A stretch of 64,000 bases of DNA from Halosimplex halobium (GTDB lineage Archaea > Halobacteriota > Halobacteria > Halobacteriales > Haloarculaceae), in contig NZ_JBLKNX010000001.1 of NCBI RefSeq assembly GCF_051414055.1, positions 372,001 through 436,000 of the forward strand. Direction: 5' to 3'. The stretch's first letter is position 1. Every line of letters begins with the position of its first letter. A model generated the notes under the pieces. It saw only the letters and a program-made list of their open reading frames with translations, did no database searches and was not told the DNA's origin. Positions 54,772-62,951 of this stretch are shown here, piece by piece. The position numbers and the translations under genes were made by a program.

Positions 54772-56136
54772 CTACGCGGTCGCGGCCGCGGCGACCGCTT
54801 CCACCCGCTCAAGTTCGATCTCGACGACGACGGTCCCCTCGACGCCGGCTTCCAGCTCCGCCCGCGTCGGCGGTCGGTCGCCCTTGACTGCGATCCCGAG
54901 ACGCCGTGCCGCGTCGACGCCGTTGCGCTCGACGAACCGCTCGACGTACTCGGCCACGTCCGCCGGGTCGGGGTGGGCGGTCGCGACTCCCGCGTAGCGC
55001 TCGCCGCCCAGCAGGACCTCGACGGGCCGACCGTCCCGGAGGTTGCGCCACCACGGGCTCTGGGTCGTGACGACCAGCCGCCCGTCGTCGTCGACCCAGT
55101 AGCCGACGGGAGTGGTGTACTCGTCGCCGCTCGTTCGCCCCGTGAACGTCAGCAACGTGAGCGAGTCGCTGACAAGGCCGTGCAACGGCGAGCGCAACAG
55201 CCGCTCGACGGCGGGGTTGATCACCCGGTAGGCGGCCTCCGGGACCGGCGGGCCGCGCGTCTCGACGTACTGCCGGTCGTCCGCCGGGCGGAACCGGTCG
55301 GCGTAGTCGGCGACGAACGCCGCCACGTCCCGGGGCGGCCGCCCGAGTATCCGTTCGGCGTCGTCGGTGACTCGGTCGGCGAGACCCACGCGCGCCGTCG
55401 TGTAGATGCCGACCATCAGGACGAGGAAGGGAAGCGGCTCCCCGCGCGAGCGCATCCGGCGGACGAACGCCAGTATCGACGGGTCGGCGTAGGTGATCGG
55501 CCGGTCGAGGGCGTCGCTGAACGCCGCCGCCACCTCGTCGTAGGTGAGCGCCTCGGGGCCGGTGAGGTCGTAGGCGCGGTTCGCGTGGCCCGCCTCGGTC
55601 AGGACGACCGCGGCGACCTCCCCCACGTCCCGCGCGTCGACGAAACTCGTCGCACCGTCGCCCGCCGGGACGAAGATCTGGTCGCGCTCGACGACGTCCT
55701 CGCGGTGGACCTCGACGAGGTTCTGCATGAAGAAGGAGGCCCGCAGGAAGGTGTAGTCGAGGTCCGTCTCGACGATCCGCTCCTCGATCCGGTGGTGTGG
55801 GATCAGCGGGTTCTTCTCGGCGCCGAGCGTCGAGAGGTAGGCGACCCGGTCGACGCCGACGCGGTCGGCCGCGGCCGCGAACTCGCCGACCCGCTCGCCG
55901 CCCGCGGTCGGCGGTCGCATCAGGAAACAGCCGTCCACGCCGTCCAGCGCCCCGCCCCAGGTCTCCGGCCGCTCGAAGTCGAAGGCGACGTACTCGGCCG
56001 CGTCGGGGAACTGTTCGCGGGCCTGCTCTGGCTCCCTGGTCGCGACGCGAACGACCGCGTCCCGGTCGCCGAGGGCGTCGACGACGTGGCGGCCGACCGT
56101 CCCGGTCGCGCCGGTGACGAGGATCCGGTCGCTCAC
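54772..56136 (-). CDS. NmrA-like NAD(P)-binding domain fused to a Ddn-type F420-dependent reductase domain
   Basis: A 454-residue two-domain protein. Residues 1-290 are an atypical short-chain dehydrogenase of the NmrA type with the glycine motif GATGTVG at 8-14, but no clear catalytic tyrosine. Residues about 315-440 resemble the deazaflavin-dependent nitroreductase (Ddn) split barrel, with LTFTGRTSGDEYTTPVGYW and SPWWRNLRDGRPVEVLLGG. The fusion would join an NAD(P)-binding module with an F420-linked one, perhaps an F420H2:NADP-related or quinone-reducing function. The ATGA overlap with the upstream membrane protein gene suggests co-translation. Substrate unknown. Confidence 0.85.
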   Translation of the reverse strand: MSDRILVTGATGTVGRHVVDALGDRDAVVRVATREPEQAREQFPDAAEYVAFDFERPETWGGALDGVDGCFLMRPPTAGGERVGEFAAAADRVGVDRVAYLSTLGAEKNPLIPHHRIEERIVETDLDYTFLRASFFMQNLVEVHREDVVERDQIFVPAGDGATSFVDARDVGEVAAVVLTEAGHANRAYDLTGPEALTYDEVAAAFSDALDRPITYADPSILAFVRRMRSRGEPLPFLVLMVGIYTTARVGLADRVTDDAERILGRPPRDVAAFVADYADRFRPADDRQYVETRGPPVPEAAYRVINPAVERLLRSPLHGLVSDSLTLLTFTGRTSGDEYTTPVGYWVDDDGRLVVTTQSPWWRNLRDGRPVEVLLGGERYAGVATAHPDPADVAEYVERFVERNGVDAARRLGIAVKGDRPPTRAELEAGVEGTVVVEIELERVEAVAAAATA

Positions 56137-56552
56137 CGCTCACCCCGCCAGGAGACGAGCAGTTCGACCGCTACCGCGGCGACGACGACGTGCATGACCA
56201 TCAGGACCACCACGCCCGCGGGGGTCGCGGCGGGGTCGGCGGCCAGCAGTGCCAGGTCCGGGACGAACGAGACGACCAGGACCGCGAGGGCGAGTTTCCG
56301 GAAGGTCGCCGCCGGCTCGGCGACCCGGCCGCGCAGGAGCGCGTAGACGCCGGCCGCCCCCACCGCGCCGAGCACGGAGAGGAAGACGACCGGCGGGTAG
56401 GTGAGCGCCCGGAAGCCGGGTGCGATCCCGACCCCCTGGACGGCCGCGACCAGCGCGGCGTTGGCGGCGGCCGCGAGGACCGCCGCCAGTACCGCACGCA
56501 CCGGGAGCGAGCGCGTTCGCAGTGCTCCGGAGCCAGTGTTCGTGGTTGCCAT
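56133..56552 (-). CDS. Small four-span membrane protein (DUF6069-like)
   Basis: The ATG at 56552 gives 139 residues with four hydrophobic segments (AVLAAVLAAAANAALVAAV, FLSVLGAVGAAGVYALL, LALAVLVVSFVPDLALL and VVVLMVMHVVVAAVAVELLV). The pattern and the PDLALLAADPAATPAGVVVL string recall DUF6069 proteins of actinobacteria and haloarchaea. Function unknown. It overlaps the fusion oxidoreductase by four bases; pairing of such membrane proteins with flavin/F420 oxidoreductases suggests a redox role at the membrane. Confidence 0.7.
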   Translation of the reverse strand: MATTNTGSGALRTRSLPVRAVLAAVLAAAANAALVAAVQGVGIAPGFRALTYPPVVFLSVLGAVGAAGVYALLRGRVAEPAATFRKLALAVLVVSFVPDLALLAADPAATPAGVVVLMVMHVVVAAVAVELLVSWRGER

Positions 56553-56783
56553 GGGCTCCCCTACGCCCGCTGGGGAGATATATCTCTGCCCGTGGCCGCC
56601 GTGCGGGCCTCGGTCTTTCGGCCGTCCGTCCGCGGTCTCGATAGCCACCAGCCGGTTCGGTCGCGATGCCAGATCCGTTCGCAGTCGCGGTCCGGGCTCT
56701 TTCAGCCAGTGTCCCGGGAGTACGCCACCGGGTTGCGCGCTTCGAGTTGCCGATCCCGGACACTCGAACGGAGTCTCTCCTCG

Positions 56784-57035
56784 TCAGGACTCGTTGCGCT
56801 CATCGACGTACTCCCGGATACCCTGCATCGAATCCGTCTCCTCCTCCGTGAATCCGGTCGCTTCGAGCCCGTCACTGGCCGCGTTCAGTCGCTGGCGGAG
56901 GCGATGGTCCTCCGCCAGACGCTGTTCGAGGACCCCGATGACTTCCTCGATGGTGACACCGTAGATCGCTTCGAAGCCCTGTCGGACCTGTTCCTCCGTG
57001 ATCTGAGGCTTATCGTCGCCGGTGTCGTCGCTCAT
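56784..57035 (-). CDS. Small acidic helical protein (83 aa)
   Basis: The ATG at 57035 (MSDDTGDDKPQITEEQVRQG) was chosen over one nine codons upstream. Acidic, predicted helical, with repeated charged helices (TIEEVIGVLEQRLAEDHRLR) and no recognised family. Acid-rich composition and position after a normal start support it as real. It is the first gene of the less dense right end of the window. Confidence 0.5.
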   Translation of the reverse strand: MSDDTGDDKPQITEEQVRQGFEAIYGVTIEEVIGVLEQRLAEDHRLRQRLNAASDGLEATGFTEEETDSMQGIREYVDERNES

Positions 57036-57831
57036 GTGCCGATCGATCACCGGGCGGTGCAAAAAAGAACTCCTGCGGGTGCCATCGGGGGCTCTCAGTG
57101 CTGGTGTCGATGCCTCTCAGAACGAAACGCTGGTGAATTCTGTATCAGTATATTTCGCTCGTTCGACACTGACATCAACCGCCCTGCGATTGATAGAGAT
57201 GCAAGCGCATACCTCCGCCTTTAGGCGGAGGTCGAGCGACACTCGGCCCGTTTGTCGATGGAATTTAGCCCGTGGCCCCTGTCAACACGGATGCTACGGA
57301 GTCGGTGAGATGCCGTCCCCGAACCACAAGGGGTGGCGAACCGGCGGTGGTTCGCACGGCGATGACACGGACTCCGATGGGGCCTCATTGACCGGGCCAC
57401 AGCCCTACGAGGGAGACAAACGAGAGTTCCCCCGGTGTGTCGCCGGTTCCCTCCGAGTGCGGGTTGGAACCGACGGATGTCAACCGCCCGAATCCGATGG
57501 CCGGATCCCTCCGCCTTCAGCCGGAGGAGGAGGTCAATCCCGCAGCCGACACCACACGCCGAGCGCTCTCGGTGCGTCGCGGTCGCTCGCTCCGTAAACC
57601 GACGATGTCAGACATCGGCAAAGAGCAAAGCTCTCACAGACAGCGAGGGACTGGAGATCCCTCGGGCCGTGTGAACGGGCGCGAGCCGCCCGTGAGCAGT
57701 CCTCGCGGATCTCCGATTCGTTCAGTGACGAGAGAGCGAAGCTCTCTCGAACCACGCGGGATATCTGCCCTGGGACAGCGGTACCGCACTCGCGCGGAAC
57801 CCATATCCCTGCTGAGAGGCTACAACGGGCA
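57036..57831. other. Long gene-free region with IS200/IS605-like relic and short inverted repeats
   Basis: No supported gene. It contains a candidate non-autonomous IS200/IS605 element (57190-57538). A following tract (57540-57830) is rich in small palindromes such as cgatgtcagacatcg and gagagagcgaagctctctc. AT-rich patches near 57128-57155 (tgtatcagtatatttcgc) may be promoter remnants. Confidence 0.5.
57190..57538 (+). mobile_element. IS200/IS605-like relic or MITE
   Basis: A perfect 10-bp-arm hairpin (57211-57232, acctccgcct-tt-aggcggaggt) lies near the left, and a related hairpin (57508-57527, cctccg and cggagg) near the right. The right end continues gaggaggtcaat, close to the right-end style (GGAGGATGTCAA) I recall for haloarchaeal IS200/IS605 elements. 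Such elements have subterminal hairpins instead of terminal inverted repeats. No tnpA or tnpB coding is left in about 350 bases, so it would need help to move. The right end of these elements can also encode a guide RNA for TnpB. Confidence 0.4.
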
Positions 57832-58596
57832 ATGGACGATTCGCCCGCGGCACGGACCCAGCCCCGCATCCACACGGCACCGCGAACGGACGTTTCGCAA
57901 GACCAGGGCAGGTTCCGGATCCACCTCAACTTCCCCGGCCGCGCAGTCCCCGACCACGACGACCACGGCTACGGCCCGCTCGCGACCGTCGTCGAGTCGT
58001 TCATGGACCCCGGGACGCTCATCCGGATGCACCAGCACCGCAACGAGGAGATCATCTCGTGGGTGCCAGACGGGGTGATGCGCCACGACGACCGGCGGGG
58101 CAACGAACTCGTCACCGACCCCGACCACCTGATGGTGATGAACGCCGGCAGCGGCTTCTGGCACGCCGAGGAGACGCTGGCCGAGGACCCGCCCCTGCGG
58201 ATGCTCCAGATCTTCGTCCGCCCGCACAGCCTCGACCTCGAACCGGGGATCCAGCACGAGCCGATCCCCGACCCGGTCGCCGGCGAGTGGCGCCACCTGT
58301 TCGGGCCCGAAGGCACCGACGCCCCGCTGTCCGTCCGCAACGACGTGGATTTCTACGACTGCCGGCTCGCAGCCGGCGCCACGACCACGCTACCCGCCCG
58401 GTCCGGGTGGCACACGTATCTCTACGTCTTCGACGGTGTCGTCGACGTCGGCGACGAGTCGGTCGGGTACACCGAGAGCGCACTCGTGACCGACGACGGC
58501 GACGTCCCCGTCACCGCGACCGAGGACTCGACGCTCGTCGCCTTCTGTATCAACCCCGACGCACCGGTCACGCGCCAGGGCACGATCGGTCGCTAG
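57832..58596 (+). CDS. Pirin-family bicupin protein
   Basis: A 254-residue double beta-barrel protein. The metal-site region of the first cupin reads RMHQHRNEEIISWVPDG, with histidines and a glutamate that match the pirin iron site, and NAGSGFWHAEETLAEDPPLRM follows. The family includes quercetin-2,3-dioxygenase-type enzymes and redox-sensing co-regulators. The second cupin has lost most ligands, as usual. Substrate unknown. Alone in its region; the start ATG 57832 follows a short-palindrome-rich tract. Confidence 0.88.
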   Translation: MDDSPAARTQPRIHTAPRTDVSQDQGRFRIHLNFPGRAVPDHDDHGYGPLATVVESFMDPGTLIRMHQHRNEEIISWVPDGVMRHDDRRGNELVTDPDHLMVMNAGSGFWHAEETLAEDPPLRMLQIFVRPHSLDLEPGIQHEPIPDPVAGEWRHLFGPEGTDAPLSVRNDVDFYDCRLAAGATTTLPARSGWHTYLYVFDGVVDVGDESVGYTESALVTDDGDVPVTATEDSTLVAFCINPDAPVTRQGTIGR

Positions 58597-58988
58597 GGCG
58601 CTCCCGCTCCGTGTTCGGAGGGCTGTCGGTTCTCGGTGGCGTTCGGTCTCGCTCTGAGCGGCAAGAGATCATCTCTGTCGGCGGGCTGACTGGAATCGAT
58701 TCTCGGCGAGCAGTTCGGTCAGTGCTCGTCGCACTCCGGGTCTGAAACGCTCACTGTTTGGGCCCATCCACGTTCACGTGGCGGCGGATGTTGACGGTCA
58801 CCGCTGTAAATCCGAACCCCGGACGAACGGTTCTCTGGCGATTCGACGACTCGCGGCTGGGCTCGGCCAGGTCGAGACTACGCTTAACAGGGTGCAGACG
58901 AAAACCGACGGTATCGATACCAGCAACCGAGGCGGCCCGGCACGTCTGTAGCTGAGACTATCAACGACGCCACCGGCACGAACAATCC
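58597..58988. other. Intergenic region after the pirin gene
   Basis: No supported gene. The only clear structure is the small inverted repeat ccacgttcacgtgg (58768-58781). No convincing TATA-like box appears before the next gene at 58989. Confidence 0.4.
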
Positions 58989-59291
58989 ATGAGTGAACTA
59001 CCCGAGATCCCGGACGAGTTCGACAGCGAGGCGGAGCTGAAACGGTACATCGGTCGGCTGCGCACCCGTATCGAGGTCCTGGACGACGAGCTGGACCGCA
59101 CGGAGCGGGAGGAGCTGAAACAGGAGCTGGAGGAGTTCGAAGCGACCGTCGCAGCCAACAACGAAACGCTCGAGCAGGTCCACACAACACTGCAGGACCT
59201 CGTCGACCGGCTGGAGCGCATCGAGCTCCACGGCACGCCGAGCGATGTCGGTTTACAGGACAACCTGCGAAACCCCGACTTCGACTCCTGA
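58989..59291 (+). CDS. Small coiled-coil protein (100 aa)
   Basis: An acidic, highly helical protein: residues about 15-85 form a heptad-rich coiled coil (RIEVLDDELDRTEREELKQE, LEQVHTTLQDLVDRLERIEL). No domain is recognised. It lies about 150 bases before the FtsZ-like gene on the same strand and could serve as its partner; that is an inference from position. Confidence 0.55.
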   Translation: MSELPEIPDEFDSEAELKRYIGRLRTRIEVLDDELDRTEREELKQELEEFEATVAANNETLEQVHTTLQDLVDRLERIELHGTPSDVGLQDNLRNPDFDS

Positions 59292-59445
59292 GGGAGTCGC
59301 ACTCTCAGATGCGATCGGGAGCGCGCGGTTCGAACTGTGGCGGGGACGCCGACCGGGGAACGGAGTCCGCTCGAGACCAACGGGGTGCCCCCCGGCGCGG
59401 ACACGAAGAGCTTGAATGGTCGGCGCCGGAGAAGCCGTGACAGAC

Positions 59446-60579
59446 ATGACGGAGTCGGAGTACCAGGACCGGATCGAGGAACTCGCGGACAGGATCCTGG
59501 ACCGGTGCAACCGGGCCACGAAGGCCAAAAACGGCGGTGACCCCGCGAAAGCCGGGGAGCTGTTCGGGGACGCCGCCGACCTCACCGGCCAGGCCATCCA
59601 GCTGCTGGAAGCAGCGGAGGCGGACCGGTCCCGGATCGAGGACTGGCGAGCCTTTCGAGCGGAGACACGGCGGGAATCGGAGAACCTGCTGGCGGACGGG
59701 GAGAGCGACGTGGACATGCAGACAGTCTTCGACATCCCCGAGCTCTCCCCGAACCTCGCCGTCACCACCCGGAACACGGAGGCAACCCCTGAACGGAACA
59801 TCTTCGAAGCCGAGCGGACGCCCTCGGGGGAGGTGGAACTGGACGAGGCCCCGTCCTGGGAACCCGCCGTCGCCGTCGCGGGCGTCGGACCGACGGGCGC
59901 GGAAACGGTCGGCGCTATCGACACCGGAAGCGCCGCCCGGATCTATCCGTCACCGAGTCCCGGCGATGTCGCGGACAGCGATTTCCTGTTTCTGTCCGCG
60001 GACCTCCGCGAATCCGGCGTCCCGGACCGGGTCTCGGACCTCCTGGCCGCCGCTGGCGATGATACCTGTGTCGTGTTCTTCGCGGAAGGCCGTACCGGGA
60101 ACCCCGGGGCGTTCGTCGACGCGGTCAACCTGCTCTTCCCCGTCGCCGTGACCGAGGGTGATGGCCGCCAGTTCGTCTCCACAGCGATCGCCGACTGCTT
60201 CGAGTGTATGTTGCGGCCGACGGTTCGGGAACTGGGCAAAGGAGATGTCGCGGCGGTCGCCGGGACGAACAGGGTGGGGAAGGTCTTCGTCGACAACTGG
60301 GCGGACACGGGCCAGCTGGGCGACCTCACACCCGGACCCCGGCTCGACGCTCCCGACGCTGTGCTCCTGTTCGTCTGCTACGACGGCCCGTACCCTGCTC
60401 CTGCCGTGGAGACCAAAGTACGGGAGTACGAGCGACCCGACGACGCCGCCTTCCTCTGGGACCCGCGAACCAGCCCCCGATACCGGGAGCGGGCCCATCT
60501 CAAACGGATCCTCACTTCCGACACCGACCGCCAGACGATGCGCCAGTTACTGCACGACGGCGGATCGCCCGGTCGGTGA
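59446..60579 (+). CDS. Divergent FtsZ/tubulin-like protein with MIT-like N-terminal helical domain
   Basis: A 377-residue protein from ATG 59446 (alternatives ATG 59416, GTG 59437). Residues 1-70 are a three-helix bundle with the spacing of MIT domains (RCNRATKAKNGGDPAKAGEL, TGQAIQLLEAAEADRSR). Residues about 140-360 follow the FtsZ/tubulin order of strands: AVAVAGVGPTGAETV, DFLFLSADLRESG, CVVFFAEGRTG. A DVAAVAGTNRVGKVFVDNW string aligns with the FtsZ DVxxVM region, and AVLLFVCYDGPY plus AAFLWDPRTSPRYRERAHL align with the last FtsZ strands. The GTP-binding GGGTGTG loop is absent, so GTPase activity is doubtful. The assignment is by pattern only. A coiled-coil gene precedes it. Confidence 0.6.
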   Translation: MTESEYQDRIEELADRILDRCNRATKAKNGGDPAKAGELFGDAADLTGQAIQLLEAAEADRSRIEDWRAFRAETRRESENLLADGESDVDMQTVFDIPELSPNLAVTTRNTEATPERNIFEAERTPSGEVELDEAPSWEPAVAVAGVGPTGAETVGAIDTGSAARIYPSPSPGDVADSDFLFLSADLRESGVPDRVSDLLAAAGDDTCVVFFAEGRTGNPGAFVDAVNLLFPVAVTEGDGRQFVSTAIADCFECMLRPTVRELGKGDVAAVAGTNRVGKVFVDNWADTGQLGDLTPGPRLDAPDAVLLFVCYDGPYPAPAVETKVREYERPDDAAFLWDPRTSPRYRERAHLKRILTSDTDRQTMRQLLHDGGSPGR

Positions 60580-60613
60580 GGGGGGACCTCGTGGAGGCGT
60601 TCCGGTTCGTCCG

Positions 60614-61282
60614 TCATCGTCCGCCGGCCAGGCGTTCCCCGATTTCGGGGGGCAGCCCTTCCTCCGCGACCTTTCTCTGTACCGTCTCGATGTCGTATTC
60701 CACGCGGCGAAGATCCGTCTCCCAGGTGTCGGTGTCGACGACAGCGTACGCGGCCCGGCTGTCGCCGTCACGGGGCTGTCCCACCGACCCGGGATTCAGG
60801 ATGAGGCGGTCGTCGATCACCGCCTCGTGCTGGAGATGCGTGTGGCCGAGGAAACAGGCCTCGTAGTCGTCCAGGTACGGTCTGACCTCCGGGAACCCCC
60901 GGGGCATGACGTAGCGGTCGACCTGTTCGGGATGGTCGTGGACCAGGAGGGCGTCGCCGTCCAGCAGGTCGGTCTTGCGTGGCCTGCTCTGCAACCACTC
61001 CAGATTCGCCGTGATCAGCTCCGCCTCCGCGTATCGGAGCCCGGCCATCGCCATCTCGTTGTCCGTGTACCCCTCCGGATCGAGCGCTTCCCGGTCGTGG
61101 TTCCCCCGGATCACCGTCTCGCAGTGCTGCTGAATCAGGTGCACGCACTCGGACGGCCACGGCCCGTACCCGACGATGTCGCCGAGGCAGACGAACTCGT
61201 CGACGTCGTCGGCCCCGTCCGCGAGGACGGCCTCCAGCGCAGGGCGGTTGCCGTGGATGTCGGAGATCAGACCGAGGTTCAT
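60614..61282 (-). CDS. YfcE/MJ0936-type metallophosphoesterase
   Basis: A 222-residue calcineurin-like phosphodiesterase with the compact set of motifs LGLISDIHGN, CLGDIVGYGPWPSEC, VIRGNHDREA, LLVHDHPEQ and FLGHTHLQH, and an NPGSVGQPRDGDSRAAYAV end. The family hydrolyses phosphodiesters and phosphomonoesters with a dinuclear metal; the physiological substrate is unclear. Convergent with the FtsZ-like gene (34 bases between stops). The hydrolase gene at 61306 ends just upstream on the same strand. Confidence 0.9.
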   Translation of the reverse strand: MNLGLISDIHGNRPALEAVLADGADDVDEFVCLGDIVGYGPWPSECVHLIQQHCETVIRGNHDREALDPEGYTDNEMAMAGLRYAEAELITANLEWLQSRPRKTDLLDGDALLVHDHPEQVDRYVMPRGFPEVRPYLDDYEACFLGHTHLQHEAVIDDRLILNPGSVGQPRDGDSRAAYAVVDTDTWETDLRRVEYDIETVQRKVAEEGLPPEIGERLAGGR

Positions 61283-61305
61283 ACGCCATCGAGTACGGCG
61301 AGCGC

Positions 61306-62160
61306 CTAAAGTATCTCCGTGAGGACGTCGGCCACTGCCTCGGGAAGGGAGTGGAACTTGTTGTAGGCGACCCGTGTCGGCAGTTCGATCTGGATGCCCT
61401 GGCCGTCCTCGGCGAAGTAGTTCATCGAGGCCTGCTTGCTCCTGCCGGTCAGGGCGATCTCGCTGTAGTCCGTCTCGACGTCGTACTTCGACGGCACCGG
61501 ACCTCGGATAGCGTCACCGACCCGCTCCCGGAGGTCGGCGTCGGCTCTGCCGCCGACGGCGACGTAGTCGTACTTGTGGATGTGGAAGCCGACTGCGTAG
61601 CGGCAGGTGAACGCCCGCTCCACCAGCTGTCGCAGGCCCGGATAGGCGTCGTACGCCTTGACGGGTTTCTTGACGTGCCAGCGCTTGAAGGCGTCCTTTT
61701 CCTGTCCGGTGTAGTACCCGTGTAGCATCCACGCCGTCGCCGCGATCCCTCGGGCCCGCAATTTCTTGAACAGGTACTGCCCCATCTCGTCGGTGTTGTA
61801 CTCGATGTCGCCGCCGTGCGGACAGGTGATGAACACGTCGGCGTCCGCTCGGTCCCACAGGGTCTCGGCGATATCGCCCGTGACGAACGCCCGATCGCGG
61901 CTCTCGATCGGGACCGTCGCCTCGACTGTCCCTGTCTGCCCGGCCTGTGCGTCGATCCGTTCCAGGCCGTCCGCGTTGACCGCGAGTCCGGCCGCGTCGT
62001 CGTGGGTCCCGTCGACGATGAAGTACGCCTTCGACGATTCACACTCGACTCTGACGTGGTCGTCTTCCGCTTTCCCCAGGTCGTCGGCCACCCGGCGCGA
62101 GAGTCGACACCGGTTTGCGGCCGCTATCTCCGGTGATTCGGCGATACCAGCCTCGGTCAT
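61306..62160 (-). CDS. Poly-gamma-glutamate hydrolase-like zinc enzyme
   Basis: A 284-residue protein from ATG 62160 (MTEAGIAESPE); the frame is open further upstream but that part is low in acidic residues. The core motif CPHGGDIEYNTDEMG (H115, E120) matches the HGGxIE zinc motif of the phage PghP/YmaC family. H193 or H195 in GFHIHKYDYVAVGG is the likely third ligand and GIQIELPTRV the catalytic-glutamate region. Family members cut gamma-linked poly-glutamate. In archaea the substrate could be a polyglutamate capsule or a side chain of another polymer. No signal peptide is seen, so the enzyme is cytoplasmic or exported another way. Confidence 0.7.
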   Translation of the reverse strand: MTEAGIAESPEIAAANRCRLSRRVADDLGKAEDDHVRVECESSKAYFIVDGTHDDAAGLAVNADGLERIDAQAGQTGTVEATVPIESRDRAFVTGDIAETLWDRADADVFITCPHGGDIEYNTDEMGQYLFKKLRARGIAATAWMLHGYYTGQEKDAFKRWHVKKPVKAYDAYPGLRQLVERAFTCRYAVGFHIHKYDYVAVGGRADADLRERVGDAIRGPVPSKYDVETDYSEIALTGRSKQASMNYFAEDGQGIQIELPTRVAYNKFHSLPEAVADVLTEIL

Positions 62161-62311
62161 CGATCTTGTAGAGCGGTCAGAGGGGCTTCTGAAGAGTCTT
62201 TCTACAGATCTGGCTTCGGCCGTTCCGCTTACGATGACCAATCACTGCGGGATGCCTTTCGAACGGAGGGTGTCCGGCCGCTCGTCAAACTCGGGTGTTC
62301 GCTGTGATGGT

Positions 62312-62413
62312 TTATTCGCTCTCTGCCGGGGTCTCGGAGTATATCTCGCCGAGGAAGGTCGCGACGATTTCCGAGAACCCCCGGGTGTCGGCTGGGATAC
62401 CCGTGGCCGCCAC
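62312..62413 (-). CDS. Possible short acidic frame, perhaps a gene remnant
   Basis: GTG 62413 to TAA 62312 encodes 33 residues: AATGIPADTRGFSEIVATFL followed by GEIYSETPAESE. The acidic, helix-like composition resembles the tail of a haloarchaeal protein rather than noise. No start or family supports it; more probably the end of a decayed gene. Confidence 0.2.
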   Translation of the reverse strand: MAATGIPADTRGFSEIVATFLGEIYSETPAESE

Positions 62414-62693
62414 GGTACCGCTTCAGTCGTGCATCGGAACGCTCGGCTAGCTCCGCTGCCCCCTCGTCTTTTTCGTCCGCCCCGTATCGACCAACGTTGG
62501 GCCGTCGTACGACGTGAGTGTCAAGCATGGATCGAACATCTGACTCCGCCCGAGTTGGGTGTCTGAAGATGGCGACCTCCTATCTGTACCTTGGTCGCTA
62601 CTACTCTACAGGTAGAGCGGATGAGTCCCGGATGAAGACCCTCCTTCTCGAACTACTTGTCTCCACGGTGGGTTCATCTTCGAACGGTACTGT

Positions 62694-62766
62694 CTAGCTG
62701 AGCACCTCCTCGGCAGGCGTGCGGCCATCCAATGCCTGGTCCGGCCGGTTTCGATTGTAGTCGTGT
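62694..62766 (-). pseudogene. C-terminal remnant of an integrase-core transposase
   Basis: The minus-strand frame ends HDYNRNRPDQALDGRTPAEE then VLS and stop. This is the conserved tail of IS3/IS481-type DDE transposases (YN..RPHQALgg.TPae). The rest of the transposase is missing; upstream sequence no longer resembles the family. A scar of an insertion sequence. Confidence 0.6.
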
Positions 62767-62951
62767 CTGCACCGCCTACCAGCGTTTCGCGCTGGATTGC
62801 CCCGCCAAAACGAGTGAAAGCGGTCAGTGCGCATGGTCACACTCTGGAACCATTTTTTCGATGTGGTCCCGAATCGGTATCCAACAGCGATAGTATAACT
62901 AATCAGGTAGATATACGAACACATAAACGTGGCACTGAGTACACTCCGGTA

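Larger units (their letters stand above)
62161..62951. other. AT-richer gene-poor gap with transposase remnant
   Basis: Contains a transposase tail (62694-62766), a possible short frame (62312-62413), and an AT-rich promoter-like tract (62881-62935, tagtataact and on) before the regulator at 62952. GC content drops relative to the core of the window. Confidence 0.5.

Noticed and set aside
57211..57527. CRISPR-like pair of similar hairpins
   Set aside because: Only two hairpins about 300 bases apart with no regular spacer pattern and no cas genes; better explained by transposon ends.
57022..57597. Open frame of 191 codons across the IS605-like relic
   Set aside because: It crosses both hairpins, has no TnpB zinc-finger or RuvC motifs and is compositionally unlike local proteins; at most it holds traces of an old tnpB end.
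58798..59190. 130-codon minus-strand frame opposite the coiled-coil gene
   Set aside because: Cys/Arg/Pro-rich shadow of the acidic coiled-coil gene on the plus strand.
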